Source of the DNA: Bacteroidales bacterium
GTDB lineage: Bacteria; Bacteroidota; Bacteroidia; Bacteroidales; Lentimicrobiaceae
Assembly (NCBI GenBank): GCA_016709025.1
Contig: JADJEQ010000004.1
Location: 124,001 to 188,000, forward strand
Length of the DNA stretch: 64,000 bases
Reading direction: 5' to 3'
The notes below the pieces were generated by a model. The model had not been told where the DNA came from. It saw only the letters and a program-made list of their open reading frames with translations, and did no database searches. Made by a program: the position numbers and the translations under genes. Numbering within the stretch: the stretch's first letter is position 1; every line of letters begins with the position of its first letter. Shown piece by piece: positions 8,662-18,119 of the stretch.

Positions 8662-10317
8662 CTATTTACCAGTCTTTACCTTGGTAACAGTCTTGTTTTC
8701 ATATACATAAACATATACACCATCGGTTGTCAGTGTGGTAGATGCATCTTTTCTGGCTTTAAATTCCAGGAACTTGCAGGTATTCAGATCAAACGCTGCA
8801 ATATCGGCGCCTTCGGTTTTCATAATCAGAATGTTGTCAAACCGGTCTTCAGGCATGGAGGATTTATACTTTCCGCTTGCAACCAGATCGCCATTGTTCT
8901 GCTTGAAAGTTGAAATCCCTTTTTCACCAATGACTACAACCATATCTTTGAAAGAGAGGATACCTTCGGCATTGCCGACACCACCTTTTGCGACAGGCAC
9001 TTCATACAGTTCTTTACCATTGTTCACATCTATCTTATATAAAGCCTTTCCGCTGCTTACAATAACGTGATTTTCTGATTCTATCATGTTGGTAATTCCC
9101 TTCTTAAATCTTTCCGATTCCCATGCAAGTTTACCATCAGAAGTATTAAATGCCTGAACTCCGTTGGGCTTAACATTCGGGAACCAGATTTTCCATTCCT
9201 CGGTAATGGTTACAGAGCCATCGGCATTCGTGGTCCTTTTATAAATATAGGCCTGCGCTTCAACTGCACCACCAATCTGAAGTACAACCTTATCACCCAT
9301 GATATACATGTTGGGAATCGCCCTGGCATCTTTGATTTCAGGTGATGTCCACAGGAGTTTACCTGAATTGGCGTCGTATTTTTTTACAAATTGGTTCCTT
9401 TTGTTCGACATATCGAGCACATACAGGTCATTACCTACCCTCACCGGATCAGCAACACCACCATAAACACCAAATTTCTTTGCATTGGCAGGTTTGTTAG
9501 CGATACCATCCGGAGTATAGTCAAATGCGGCAGACCAAAGACTTGAACCGGTTTTGTAGTCATAAACCTGGTATCCGTTCAGGCTGAGGATTACCATATC
9601 ACCATCGAGAAACAGGTCATAGATAAAATCGCGTGAGATAACTTTTCGTTCTGCGCGTCCGATGTAGGTATTCTCCCAAACAATATCCCCGTTTTTGAGA
9701 TTAATTTTTGCAATCTGATTTTTGAATCCGGAGAAAAGAGCTCCCAATGCACTGGGAACAAAGTTTACACAAACAAGATGACGATCATTGGTGTATATAT
9801 ATTTCCCGACTACTCCTTTAAATTTAGAGGTTGACCATAACTCCTCCCCTGTTCTTGCTTTGATAAGAACCAACGAAGCCTTCAGAGATATTGCAAATGC
9901 CTGTTCTTCAGGAATATAAACCGCATTATCTTCTGTTACATCCTGATATTTATCGGTGTTCCACAAAAAACTGCCCGTTTCCATATCCACACAGGCAATC
10001 TGATCTTTACCCATTTTACGATCAAAAAGGAAAATCAGGTTCGATTCCCAGGCAGGTATCAACTCGTCTATTTTACCCAGTTTCGGTGCAACTTCCTTAA
10101 ACTTCTTGGTCCACTTTACTTTACCGGTGGCATTATCGAATACAGTTATTTCCTTGTCGGAAGCTGCATAACTATACCCCCGCTCTTCGGTTCCGGTGCC
10201 ATTGTGCATAATTTTGTGATCCATTTTGGATTCCCAAACTACAGGCATGTCATCCTGGGCTTTCACCAGAAAGGTGGCGCTAAACAGCGCCAATGTAAAA
10301 AGAATCTGCTTTTTCAT
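8662..10317 (-). CDS. Secreted PQQ-like beta-propeller protein
   Basis: A 551-residue protein with a signal peptide (MKKQILFTLALFSATFLVKAQ). The rest is a chain of PQQ-like blades with recurring DxxTGxxxW elements, for example NATGKVKWTKKF, METGSFLWNTDK, ARTGEELWSTSK and KTGSSLWSAAF. This gives an eight-bladed or seven-bladed quinoprotein-like propeller. The residues that bind PQQ and calcium in true dehydrogenases are not evident, so it is more likely a structural or binding propeller, as in BamB. It ends with KVKTGK and has no T9SS tail, so it is probably periplasmic. It follows the small secreted protein gene by 27 bases. Confidence 0.8.
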   Translation of the reverse strand: MKKQILFTLALFSATFLVKAQDDMPVVWESKMDHKIMHNGTGTEERGYSYAASDKEITVFDNATGKVKWTKKFKEVAPKLGKIDELIPAWESNLIFLFDRKMGKDQIACVDMETGSFLWNTDKYQDVTEDNAVYIPEEQAFAISLKASLVLIKARTGEELWSTSKFKGVVGKYIYTNDRHLVCVNFVPSALGALFSGFKNQIAKINLKNGDIVWENTYIGRAERKVISRDFIYDLFLDGDMVILSLNGYQVYDYKTGSSLWSAAFDYTPDGIANKPANAKKFGVYGGVADPVRVGNDLYVLDMSNKRNQFVKKYDANSGKLLWTSPEIKDARAIPNMYIMGDKVVLQIGGAVEAQAYIYKRTTNADGSVTITEEWKIWFPNVKPNGVQAFNTSDGKLAWESERFKKGITNMIESENHVIVSSGKALYKIDVNNGKELYEVPVAKGGVGNAEGILSFKDMVVVIGEKGISTFKQNNGDLVASGKYKSSMPEDRFDNILIMKTEGADIAAFDLNTCKFLEFKARKDASTTLTTDGVYVYVYENKTVTKVKTGK

Positions 10318-10344
10318 AAGGTTAATGTTTGATTGATTGTTGAT

Positions 10345-10707
10345 TTAGAAATTAAATTCGTGTTGAAATTTATAACTCTTCCCCTTAGGAACCTTGAATG
10401 AGAACCTATAGGCCTTGATGATGTCTTTCATACGATTTTGCATCGGGATTGGATTTTCACCGTCGTTTACCACAAAAACGGTGGCAACGAAACCCTTTTC
10501 GCGTATGGTTATATCGAATACATAATGTCCTTTGATTCCGGCTTCAGTTACCTTTTCGAAAATTGCTCCTTCCGGCGCAGCCGAGGCTGAATCAAGCTCT
10601 GCAATGGCTTTTTCAACAACATTTTCGCGGTACTCGACCAGTTGTTTCTTCTGACCGAAGGTAGCTATGGCAACCAGGATCAGAATTGCTGTGATGATTT
10701 GTTTCAT
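10345..10707 (-). CDS. Small secreted protein of unknown function
   Basis: I take MKQIITAILILVAIATFGQ at 10707 as the start because it gives a clean signal peptide; an upstream in-frame ATG at 10764 would add 19 acidic residues from repeat-like DNA. The mature part is about 100 residues. Its second half (GHYVFDITIREKGFVATVFVVN, then KxxIKAYRFSFKVPKGKSYKFQHEFNF) has an alternating beta-strand pattern faintly like a TonB C-terminal or secretin-type beta domain, but I cannot assign a family. It is probably co-transcribed with the propeller gene downstream. Confidence 0.65.
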   Translation of the reverse strand: MKQIITAILILVAIATFGQKKQLVEYRENVVEKAIAELDSASAAPEGAIFEKVTEAGIKGHYVFDITIREKGFVATVFVVNDGENPIPMQNRMKDIIKAYRFSFKVPKGKSYKFQHEFNF

Positions 10708-10789
10708 TCTTTCAATATTCAGGTTGTTAGTATCTTCATTTTCTTCACTTGACTCATTGCTCACCTTTCAATATTCATTATTCACTTCA

Positions 10790-11262
10790 CGGTTAGTGGG
10801 ACGAGGGACGAGCCTGCCCGCCGCAGAGCAGCGAAGGAGGGGGTCGGGGGACGCACATCTCATTCACACTTCTGATTTCTCACTTCACATCTCACTTTTC
10901 ACTCTTCACTCATTTCTCACTACTCACTACTCACCACTCACTACTCACCACTCACAACTTCACTCATCGATTTCTCACTTTTGTCGTGAGACCTAACAGT
11001 CAAAGAGCGGGTCCTTTCTCTCACTACTCACTACTCATTACTCACTCTTCACTCTTCACTCTTCACTCTTCACTCTCTTCTTTACGACTAACTACTTACT
11101 ATTCATCACTCACAACTTCACTCATCGATTTCTCACTTTTGTCGTGAGACCTAACAGGTCAGAAGAAGACCTGGTAGGTCTGTTTCCTTTTCTCACTACT
11201 CACTACTCACTACTCCTTTCTCACTACTCACTACTCATTACTCACTCTTCACTCTTCACTCT
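10790..11262. repeat. Intergenic heptamer-type repeat field (CTCACTA / TTCACTC units)
   Basis: Most of this gap is built from degenerate 7-mers such as CTCACTA, CTCATTA and TTCACTC, in short runs. A unit of about 50 bp (ACTCACAACTTCACTCATCG onward to GACCTAACAG) occurs twice, at 10950-10999 and 11107-11157. A GACCTGGTAGGTCTG palindrome-like stretch follows the second copy. No gene is visible. Confidence 0.75.
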
Positions 11263-12423
11263 TCACTCCTGCGGGATGTTCCACTGCAGCATCTGGTTAC
11301 CGAATGTTGCCAGGATGGATTTGTCGTCGGGCAAAAATTCGATAAAAACACGGCCATCAGATGGAAATTCAAGTTTACTGATTCCTTCCATTACCCGCGT
11401 ACTCATTTCAAAACGCTGCAAAGCCTGACCGGTCTCAAAATCATGCACCCTGAGTTCCGGAAATTTTCCCCAGCTGACGATACCCATATATTTGCCATCG
11501 TGGCTCAACCTGAAATCAGGCTCATAGTTTGAGTTGGAGGGGAAAACGGTGCGGGTGCTCTGAAAATTAACGCCATCGAGCACGCTGATAAAATTCTGCC
11601 TGCCGGAAGTAGCGGTAGTGGCCTTCAGATGGGGAATGTTCAAACAAAAAATATAGCGTCCGTCGTCTGACCAGTCCAGGCGGTATACATTGTCATAGTA
11701 TTCGTTGGCTGTTTGTATCAGTTTAAAGTCAGAAAAGTTATAGAAAGAGATTACCTGTTTGTACTTCTTTACATACTTCAATCCTTTCTTGTTTTTCCTG
11801 AATTGCGAATCAGCGCTGAGAAATTTGTCACCCGGTTTTTCAGATACAGCAATGGTTTTCCCATCGGGGCTGATGGCCAGACTGTTGGTGGCATCGCCAA
11901 CCGAAAACGACCTTTCTACTTTTCCTGTCGATATACTTCTGATCTCTATGGTATTTCCGGTCAGGGCAATTGCATACTGCTCATCGGGCGAAATTTTCAC
12001 ATCATGATATTTCTCAAGCTTCAGCACACTCCTGCCGGATCCGGCATCTACAATTTCAAAGTTGACTTCCCTGTCTTTGTTGCTTGAAAAGTCGTTGTAA
12101 AAAAGCTGCTGTAAAAGGATGTATTTCCCTTTGGCAGACCAGCTTACCCGTGAACCTGCATACCAGTTTCCGACATCAAATTGACTGAGGACTTTACGGT
12201 TTACATAGTCAACAATGTAGAGAGGATAACTTTGATTCGAAGCAATTGCTATGTATTTCTGATCAGGCGACATGGCCATTCCGGAATGTATGTACTTTTC
12301 TCCGGTGAGACTGTATCTTTCGTATTCAGCATTGATCTTTTGTGCCTTCGTTTCCGTATTGATAAATGGTCCTGAAATCAGACATAAAAACAAAATCCAA
12401 CTCGATGGTGAATTTCTCATCAT
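11263..12423 (-). CDS. Secreted WD40-like beta-propeller protein
   Basis: A 386-residue protein with a signal peptide (hydrophobic residues 8-22, cleavage near TETKAQ). The mature part shows repeated propeller strands with the YIAIAS, SPDEQYAIALTGN, SPDGKTIAVSE, SDDGRYIFCLN and SHDGKYMGIVS pattern. This is typical of WD40-like or TolB-like seven-bladed propellers. There is no T9SS tail. Its 3' end runs up to the short tandem repeat field, with the stop within GAGTGAAGAG-like DNA. Function is unknown; a binding or scaffold role in the periplasm is most likely. Confidence 0.75.
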   Translation of the reverse strand: MMRNSPSSWILFLCLISGPFINTETKAQKINAEYERYSLTGEKYIHSGMAMSPDQKYIAIASNQSYPLYIVDYVNRKVLSQFDVGNWYAGSRVSWSAKGKYILLQQLFYNDFSSNKDREVNFEIVDAGSGRSVLKLEKYHDVKISPDEQYAIALTGNTIEIRSISTGKVERSFSVGDATNSLAISPDGKTIAVSEKPGDKFLSADSQFRKNKKGLKYVKKYKQVISFYNFSDFKLIQTANEYYDNVYRLDWSDDGRYIFCLNIPHLKATTATSGRQNFISVLDGVNFQSTRTVFPSNSNYEPDFRLSHDGKYMGIVSWGKFPELRVHDFETGQALQRFEMSTRVMEGISKLEFPSDGRVFIEFLPDDKSILATFGNQMLQWNIPQE

Positions 12424-12710
12424 AAATTCCTGATTTTAGTTATTCAGATTTAACATTTTATTAACAGCTAAATTATGAATGATGTTCAAGGGAAAACTAC
12501 CTACTAATACTTAGATTTATCAGGTGTAGAATTTTTGTTTAAAAATCTTACAAAATGATATCGCCTAATAATGAACTTTCTTTCAAAAAACTTTTGGTAG
12601 CCTAACACTTACAGCATTGATTATTAGTATTATATAATATAATTCTTAAAAAGTTGAAACCAATGATAGTCTTACATAATAATATATTAATAATTAAGAC
12701 CTGAAAATAA
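12424..12710. other. AT-rich spacer, nothing recognised
   Basis: About 290 bases between the propeller gene start and the terminator of the TonB receptor gene. It is rich in TAATA and ATAAT and has no ORF, RNA gene or clear promoter that I can support. Confidence 0.5.
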
Positions 12711-12752
12711 AATCCGTATCAGTAGGTATAAAAATCCTTACCGATACGGATT
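12711..12752 (-). terminator. Hairpin terminator of the TonB receptor operon
   Basis: AATCCGTATC pairs with GATACGGATT over 10 bp, and the stem extends inwards through GTA-GG/CC-TAC with a bulge. In the minus direction it is followed by TTTATTTT, and it lies about 75 bases past the receptor stop. Confidence 0.65.
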
Positions 12753-12826
12753 GGTAAAATGAAAGAAGGTTAATGTCAGGTCTATTTCAAATTTCTGGTC
12801 AACAAACCATTAGTGAATTCTCAGAA

Positions 12827-15244
12827 TTAAAATCGTGCCCTGAGTGTAATCAGAAAATTCCTGCCAGGAGCACTGATACCCGATGCGAAAGGTCTGTATA
12901 GCTGGTCCGTTAAGTTTTCGACACCGGCATTCACGGTAAATGTCTTATTTACAAACCAGGCTGCTTTAAAATTAAGGGTATACCAACCCGGGACAAAAGG
13001 CAATCCATTTGCATCTTTCGCATAGGGGGCAGCATCGGCACGTTCGGATAACGGCATATCTTCCGCAGTTACTTCTGAATTATACTCAGCATACGCATCA
13101 AAACGAAACCTGTGTATTTCGTAGGTGAAATGGGTGCTTCCAAAGAAAGGCACAGCATGGCGGAGCGGGTAATATTTCAGGCTGTCTTCGCTCTGCTCCT
13201 CCCCTTTCTGGTAATTGAACGTGCTTCTCATACCAAATCCTTTTCCGAAATTTACTTCCACACCCGCCTGAATACCGGTAACCCAGGCACTGGTTATATT
13301 CTGAATAGCCTGCACACGGCTCATTTCACCATCATACATGATGCTGTCAAGGCCATTATAACTGTAGTCGCGACGTGCCAGTGCATGGTTAAGCAAGGTA
13401 TAGTAAACACTGAGATCAGCTTTTACATGCTTACCAAAAATAACTGCGGTTCCTGCTTCTGCATTCCAGGCATACTCGGGTTCCAGGTCTGCATTCGGAA
13501 CCACCACGGAACCCGGTTCCGAATCAAACACTTTCCCCAGATCATCAATATTGGGTGATCTGAAACCACTGGACAAATTCGTATAAAGCTGCCAGTTGCC
13601 TTCAGGCGCAAAAGTAAGACCGAGGCTTCCGTTGAGCGCCCCATTTGAAACCGAAGCATGGGTAAACGGGAATGGGAACATGGTGGTATCAAAATCCGCT
13701 TCGAGCGCTACATAGCTGTACCGTAGCCCGGCATTCAGCACCCACTTCGGATCAAACTTCCATTTCATATTAGCATATGCCGCATACGACTGCCAGGTAG
13801 AACCATCGGGGTACCGGGTGTTGGTCGGGGTTACTGTACCATCGAAAATATTAACGCGGTCGGCTTCCGATCCCACTTTGTTATAAATCACTTCTGCACC
13901 ATAGAAAAGCGAAATCTCCTCATTTAACTTTTTGTCGAGGTCAATGTTTAAGGAAAATGCATTCACCTTTTCGTACTGGTTGCGAAGCCTTGCATTGTTC
14001 ATCTTACGGTCGTGGCGGCTCTCTTCATAAAGCTGATGAGCAGCTACAATCCGAAAGGCATCGGCCAGTTTGCCCTCTTTGGTATATTTTGCTTCAACCC
14101 GGTTCATGATCCATTTCTGCGGGCCATAATACCACTCAGCATTCACCAGGCTTCCTTCGTCGTCGGTCAGATACAACCTGTCGTAACGGGGTGCATCGGA
14201 TGTTTCGGAATAGTAGAAACCATAATCGAAAAACCAATTTTCAGAAGGCCTGAAACTGATCCGCTGAAGGGCATTAAACTGGCTGTATCCTGAATAAATC
14301 ATTTTCTGAGGATCGTCGTTCACTACTTCAATATCCTCACCATCAACGGTTTTCTGGTATGTTGGCCGAAGGAAATAATCGTTTCCGTTTGAGCCAGCCT
14401 TCAGATCATCGTAATCTGACCAGGTAAGGCTGGTGGTAAAAGCCCACTTTTTGAGCCCGGCATTGAAATCAAAGTGACCGGTTTTTTCAAGATTGGCCGA
14501 AGAAAACCTCCCGAAAACATTCCCGCTCAGCAGGGTTTTACCATTGTCGGCGAACTTTGGTTTCAGGGTATGAAAGTCCATTACTCCCCCGATGGCGTCA
14601 CTGCCATACATCACAGCACCCGGGCCGAATAGAATCTCATTGCTTTCAACAGACGCAGCATCTATTGAAATTACATTCTGAAGATTCCCTGTACGAAAGA
14701 TGGCATTGTTCATCCTGACACCGTCAACAACCAGCATTACCCTGTTGGTAGAAAAACCACGAAGAATGGGTGAACCTCCCGCCATCTGGCTTTTCTGAAT
14801 ATAGGCGTACCCTCCGGCAGCCAGCAAATCAGCCGAAGTCTGAGGATTTGAAAAAGCAATCTGCTGCATGGTAATCTTTTCAACCCGGTGAGGAATTTCA
14901 CGATCTTCCTGCTCCCAGCGGTTGGCAGAAATTACCACCGCATCCAGACTGAGGTTGGAAGCTTTAAGGACTATCATATAATTTATGGTTTTGAGCATCG
15001 CCGGGGTATAGGCCATGATCTGGTATCCCAGATGCCTGAAATACAAACTATCAGTTACAGGCGCCCCTGAAATATCGGCCTGACCCTTAACATTGGTGGT
15101 AGCTGAGAAACTGTGACTTAAATTATAAACAGCTACATTCGGGATCACCTGGCCGGTAATATCATCAATCACGGTTATTTTCTGGGCACTTACAGCCAAT
15201 ACCATCAATATGGCTGCAAGGGTAAAGTATATATGAGACTTCAT
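12827..15244 (-). CDS. TonB-dependent outer-membrane receptor (haem/siderophore type)
   Basis: An 805-residue outer-membrane transporter powered by TonB. Residues 1-20 are a signal peptide. A CarboxypepD-regulatory-like domain spans about 21-95 (ITGQVIPNVAVYN start). The plug follows near 115-225 and includes SPILRGFSTNRVMLVVDGVR and FGPGAVMYGSDAIGGV. The remaining about 570 residues form the 22-strand barrel, ending in the usual aromatic (LITLRARF). The plug sequence resembles receptors annotated as haemoglobin/transferrin/lactoferrin family in Bacteroidota, so iron or haem uptake is my best guess, but the ligand is not proven. A small membrane-anchored protein gene lies 103 bases upstream on the same strand. 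Confidence 0.93.
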   Translation of the reverse strand: MKSHIYFTLAAILMVLAVSAQKITVIDDITGQVIPNVAVYNLSHSFSATTNVKGQADISGAPVTDSLYFRHLGYQIMAYTPAMLKTINYMIVLKASNLSLDAVVISANRWEQEDREIPHRVEKITMQQIAFSNPQTSADLLAAGGYAYIQKSQMAGGSPILRGFSTNRVMLVVDGVRMNNAIFRTGNLQNVISIDAASVESNEILFGPGAVMYGSDAIGGVMDFHTLKPKFADNGKTLLSGNVFGRFSSANLEKTGHFDFNAGLKKWAFTTSLTWSDYDDLKAGSNGNDYFLRPTYQKTVDGEDIEVVNDDPQKMIYSGYSQFNALQRISFRPSENWFFDYGFYYSETSDAPRYDRLYLTDDEGSLVNAEWYYGPQKWIMNRVEAKYTKEGKLADAFRIVAAHQLYEESRHDRKMNNARLRNQYEKVNAFSLNIDLDKKLNEEISLFYGAEVIYNKVGSEADRVNIFDGTVTPTNTRYPDGSTWQSYAAYANMKWKFDPKWVLNAGLRYSYVALEADFDTTMFPFPFTHASVSNGALNGSLGLTFAPEGNWQLYTNLSSGFRSPNIDDLGKVFDSEPGSVVVPNADLEPEYAWNAEAGTAVIFGKHVKADLSVYYTLLNHALARRDYSYNGLDSIMYDGEMSRVQAIQNITSAWVTGIQAGVEVNFGKGFGMRSTFNYQKGEEQSEDSLKYYPLRHAVPFFGSTHFTYEIHRFRFDAYAEYNSEVTAEDMPLSERADAAPYAKDANGLPFVPGWYTLNFKAAWFVNKTFTVNAGVENLTDQLYRPFASGISAPGRNFLITLRARF

Positions 15245-15347
15245 TCCTTAGATTTTAGTTTTTGAATTGTGATAAATCAATAAAACATGTCCAATGTGCA
15301 TGAAGTGCTTCACGCAAAATGGAGGTTTATTCATGAAAAATACCGGG

Positions 15348-15872
15348 TTAGCTTCGGGGAGGGGGTGAAATTACTTTAACCGACTGACAGGAATATATAT
15401 CCGGAATAACCGGATAATGAATATCAGCGCTTTGTGAAATAAAATCATTTAATAATTCAGGTGGAGGGAACAGTCCGGTATAAAAGGCGGACAAAACTTT
15501 CAGCAGACCGGGCCCCTTTCTGTCGTGATTCATAGCGTCCTTTACCAACCTGTCGAGATGCGCAAACAAACCCGATTCCTCTACATCATGAATACAGTAC
15601 AGTTCGGTATTACCGGCAGAAACAGACACCTTTCGCACAACATCATACATCTCACCATTGTAGCGGAATTCCTTGTTGTGAATCCACTTGAACCCGTGCA
15701 TGGTCTCCGGGGTAAGACTGAATACAACCAGCTGTTCCTCAGGAACAGCACTTTTGATCAGCCTCTTTACTTCAGATTTAATCTGTATCTGCCTGGCCTT
15801 AAAGACAATAAAATAGCCTGCTGTATTATAACAGACGATCACAGTCAGCAAAATGGCAGCCAGTTTTTTCAA
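15348..15872 (-). CDS. Small membrane-anchored protein upstream of the TonB receptor
   Basis: Read from the TTG at 15872 it begins with KKLAAILLTVIVCYNTAGYF, one N-terminal membrane span, followed by about 140 soluble residues. A longer frame starts from TTG at 15908. I prefer 15872 because a -7 box at 15890-15897 falls between the two. The soluble part has EEQLVVFSL, HNKEFRYNGEMYDVV and a C-terminal ISPPPRS. I recall similar unnamed proteins beside metal-linked TonB receptors in Bacteroidota, but I know no function. The gap to the receptor gene is 103 bases and both run in the same direction. Confidence 0.6.
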   Translation of the reverse strand: MKKLAAILLTVIVCYNTAGYFIVFKARQIQIKSEVKRLIKSAVPEEQLVVFSLTPETMHGFKWIHNKEFRYNGEMYDVVRKVSVSAGNTELYCIHDVEESGLFAHLDRLVKDAMNHDRKGPGLLKVLSAFYTGLFPPPELLNDFISQSADIHYPVIPDIYSCQSVKVISPPPRS

Positions 15873-15889
15873 AATCGATGTGTAAAATG

Positions 15890-15897
15890 CAAATGTA
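15890..15897 (-). promoter_or_regulatory. Bacteroidota -7 box for the TonB receptor operon
   Basis: CAAATGTA on the plus strand reads TACATTTG on the minus strand. It places the transcript start near 15883, just before the TTG at 15872. Confidence 0.45.
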
Positions 15898-16111
15898 GAT
15901 AAAACCAACTTATAATTTGGTCCTTACTTTATTAATGGCTGTTCAGTATTTGACTTGCCGGGATTAGAAATACGAAATACAGGATAGAAAATATCGTAAA
16001 AAGCACTTTTAAAACCAAAATGAACATTTCATAACACAGTCAGTTATTATTAAATCCAGGTAATGCGGATTCTTTATCTGATTTTTAAAACAATAGTAAA
16101 CCTGACCGATT

Positions 16112-16738
16112 TTGAGAAATACCCTGTTTATATTGCTGCTTATTCTAAATGCGCAGGCCATGGCACAACAAACCATAGAGGGTGAATATTTTTTCAGCAG
16201 GCAGGAGATGGTAGCAGGATTCAGATTTTCGTCCGATGGTAAATTTGAGTTCTTCTATTCTTATGGGGCTGTTGATCGCAATGCCACCGGCACATTCTCG
16301 GTTGAGGGCAATATGGTGAAACTTAAGAGCGATAAATCACCGGGAAATGATTTCGTTGTTACTGATCAGTCGAAACGGCCCGGTGGCTATCACCTTAAAT
16401 TTGAGCACCCAAACCAACTTCTGGTTGAAAATATCCTTTGCATCTTCATTAAAAACGGAAACCAACAGAAGGAATATTCCGACAGTAAAGGTGAAGTATT
16501 TGTCAAAATGCATGATTGCGACACGATTTATGTGCAGCAAAGCCTTTATCCCGACATCCTTACCCTGATTAAGGATGAGAAAAATACCAACAACAGGTTC
16601 ACGCTCTCATTGAATCCCTCCCTGGAACAGGTAAGTTTTAAAGGCATTGATTTAAAAATTGAGGATGAAAACACCCTTACATGTTTGCCCAATTATTTTA
16701 TGGGGATGGAGGGGATTGAGTTTACAAGTAAAAAGTAA
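16112..16738 (+). CDS. Secreted protein of unknown function
   Basis: A 208-residue protein with a signal peptide (RNTLFILLLILNAQAMAQ). The only usable start is TTG at 16112, because an in-frame TGA lies at 16103-16105 and no ATG intervenes. The first part (TIEGEYFFSRQEMVAGFRFSSDGKFEFFYSYGAVDRNATGTF) looks like a lipocalin-like or calycin-type strand pattern seen in many secreted Bacteroidota proteins. I cannot name a family with confidence. It is monocistronic, pointing away from the TonB operon. The stop lies in an AGTAAAAAGTAAAAAGT repeat. Confidence 0.7.
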   Translation: MRNTLFILLLILNAQAMAQQTIEGEYFFSRQEMVAGFRFSSDGKFEFFYSYGAVDRNATGTFSVEGNMVKLKSDKSPGNDFVVTDQSKRPGGYHLKFEHPNQLLVENILCIFIKNGNQQKEYSDSKGEVFVKMHDCDTIYVQQSLYPDILTLIKDEKNTNNRFTLSLNPSLEQVSFKGIDLKIEDENTLTCLPNYFMGMEGIEFTSKK

Positions 16739-17042
16739 AAAGTAAAAAGTCTGGGGCAGCTTAGCACTGGAAGATGAGATTACCTTGAACAAATTTCAAT
16801 ATCCAATATTCAATTTCCAATTTCTAATATGCCATCGTTCCAACATTCCATTATTCCAATATTCCAGATCAACTTTTACCTAAACCTTAACCTTAACCTT
16901 AACCTTAACCTTAACCTAACCTTTGCACCATTTCAAAAGGTGAAACAGGAATAATGAAAGCTGTACCAGGTGCTTAAATGCAATATTGCTTATCAAAAAA
17001 AAAGAACAGTTTGAATTAAGAAAAAATCAAATACTACCCAGC
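16739..17042. repeat. Intergenic simple repeats, including CCTTAA array
   Basis: The gap holds AGTAAAA repeats, a run of CCAATATTCCA-like units, and a telomere-like CCTTAA array at about 16879-16924 (around six units). The rest is AT-rich with no gene. Confidence 0.75.
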
Positions 17043-18107
17043 TTACCCTCTCCCCGCCACAAATCCCTCCCACTTTTCCAGCACAGTAGCCATATCTGAC
17101 GGCAGTTCTGAATCAAATTGCATCTTTTGGCGGGTTACCGGGTGTTCGAAGCCCAGCGATTTGGCATGTAGCGCCTGCCGGGGAAGGAGTTCAAAGCAGT
17201 TTTCGACAAACTTTTTATAGGAGCCGGAGGTGGTGCCTTTCAGGATTTTGCTGCCGCCATAACGTTCGTCGCTGAAAAGCGGATGCCCGAGGTATTTCAT
17301 ATGGGCACGGATCTGGTGGGTTCGGCCGGTTTCGAGCCTGCACTCAATCAGGCTGACATAACCAAAACTCTTCAGCACCGTATAATGTGTTATCGCATGT
17401 TTCCCGTGATCACCTTCCGGAAAAACAGCCATCACCAGGCGGTTGCTCAGGTTGCGGCCTACATGACCTATTATAGTCCCTTCATTTTCTTTGGGTGTAC
17501 CCCACACAATGGCCTGATAGGTTCGTTCGATGGTGTGATCGAAGAAGTTACGGGCAAGGCGGGTCTGGGCTTCCTCGGTTTTGGCCACCAGGATAATTCC
17601 GGAAGTGTCTTTATCAATCCGGTGTACCAGGAGTGGTGAGGCATCACGCCGGATTCCGGGCGTGTGCATAAAATGCCACAACAGCGCGTTCACCATCGTC
17701 CCTTCCCAGTTGCCGTGTCCGGGATGGACCACCATGCCGGCGGGTTTGTTGATTACCACCAGGTGTTCATCTTCAAAAACAACATTGAGCGGAATATTTT
17801 CGGGCAGTAGCTCTGTAATCCTGGGCGGATGGGCCATTACCACCGAAATAACATCCAGCGGTTTTACACGGTAGTTCTGCTTTTCGGGAATGCCGTTCAC
17901 CAGGATATTCCCGGCTTTGGCGGCCTGTTGAATTTTGTTGCGGGAGGCATTTTCAATCCGCCCCATCAGGAACTTATCGATCCTGATCAGGCCCTGACCT
18001 CTGTCTGAAATGATTCGGTGATGCTCATACAACTCATTCTCAACACTTTCATCCTCAATAAAATCAGGAGATTCGTGTTCTTCTTCCAAAAAATCATCCG
18101 AAATCAT
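17043..18107 (-). CDS. RluA-family pseudouridine synthase (RluD-like)
   Basis: A 354-residue cytosolic enzyme that isomerises uridine to pseudouridine, probably in 23S rRNA helix 69 as RluD does. An acidic extension of about 35 residues precedes an S4 RNA-binding domain (about 42-90, IRIDKFLMGRIENASRNKIQ). The catalytic motif HRIDKDTSG lies at 162-170 with Asp165 as the expected catalytic residue. RTHQIRAHMKYLGHPLFSDERYGG follows in the C-terminal part. The gene order PASTA protein, then this enzyme, with divergent ddl nearby is common in Bacteroidota. rlmH, which acts on the same rRNA helix, is elsewhere in this window. The start lies 12 bases after the T9SS cargo gene. Confidence 0.93.
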   Translation of the reverse strand: MISDDFLEEEHESPDFIEDESVENELYEHHRIISDRGQGLIRIDKFLMGRIENASRNKIQQAAKAGNILVNGIPEKQNYRVKPLDVISVVMAHPPRITELLPENIPLNVVFEDEHLVVINKPAGMVVHPGHGNWEGTMVNALLWHFMHTPGIRRDASPLLVHRIDKDTSGIILVAKTEEAQTRLARNFFDHTIERTYQAIVWGTPKENEGTIIGHVGRNLSNRLVMAVFPEGDHGKHAITHYTVLKSFGYVSLIECRLETGRTHQIRAHMKYLGHPLFSDERYGGSKILKGTTSGSYKKFVENCFELLPRQALHAKSLGFEHPVTRQKMQFDSELPSDMATVLEKWEGFVAGRG

Positions 18108-18119
18108 GAATTCCGTGAT

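Noticed and set aside
10708..10764. N-terminal extension of the small secreted protein
   Set aside because: The 19 extra acidic residues come from repeat-like DNA and would hide the signal peptide; ATG 10707 is the better start.
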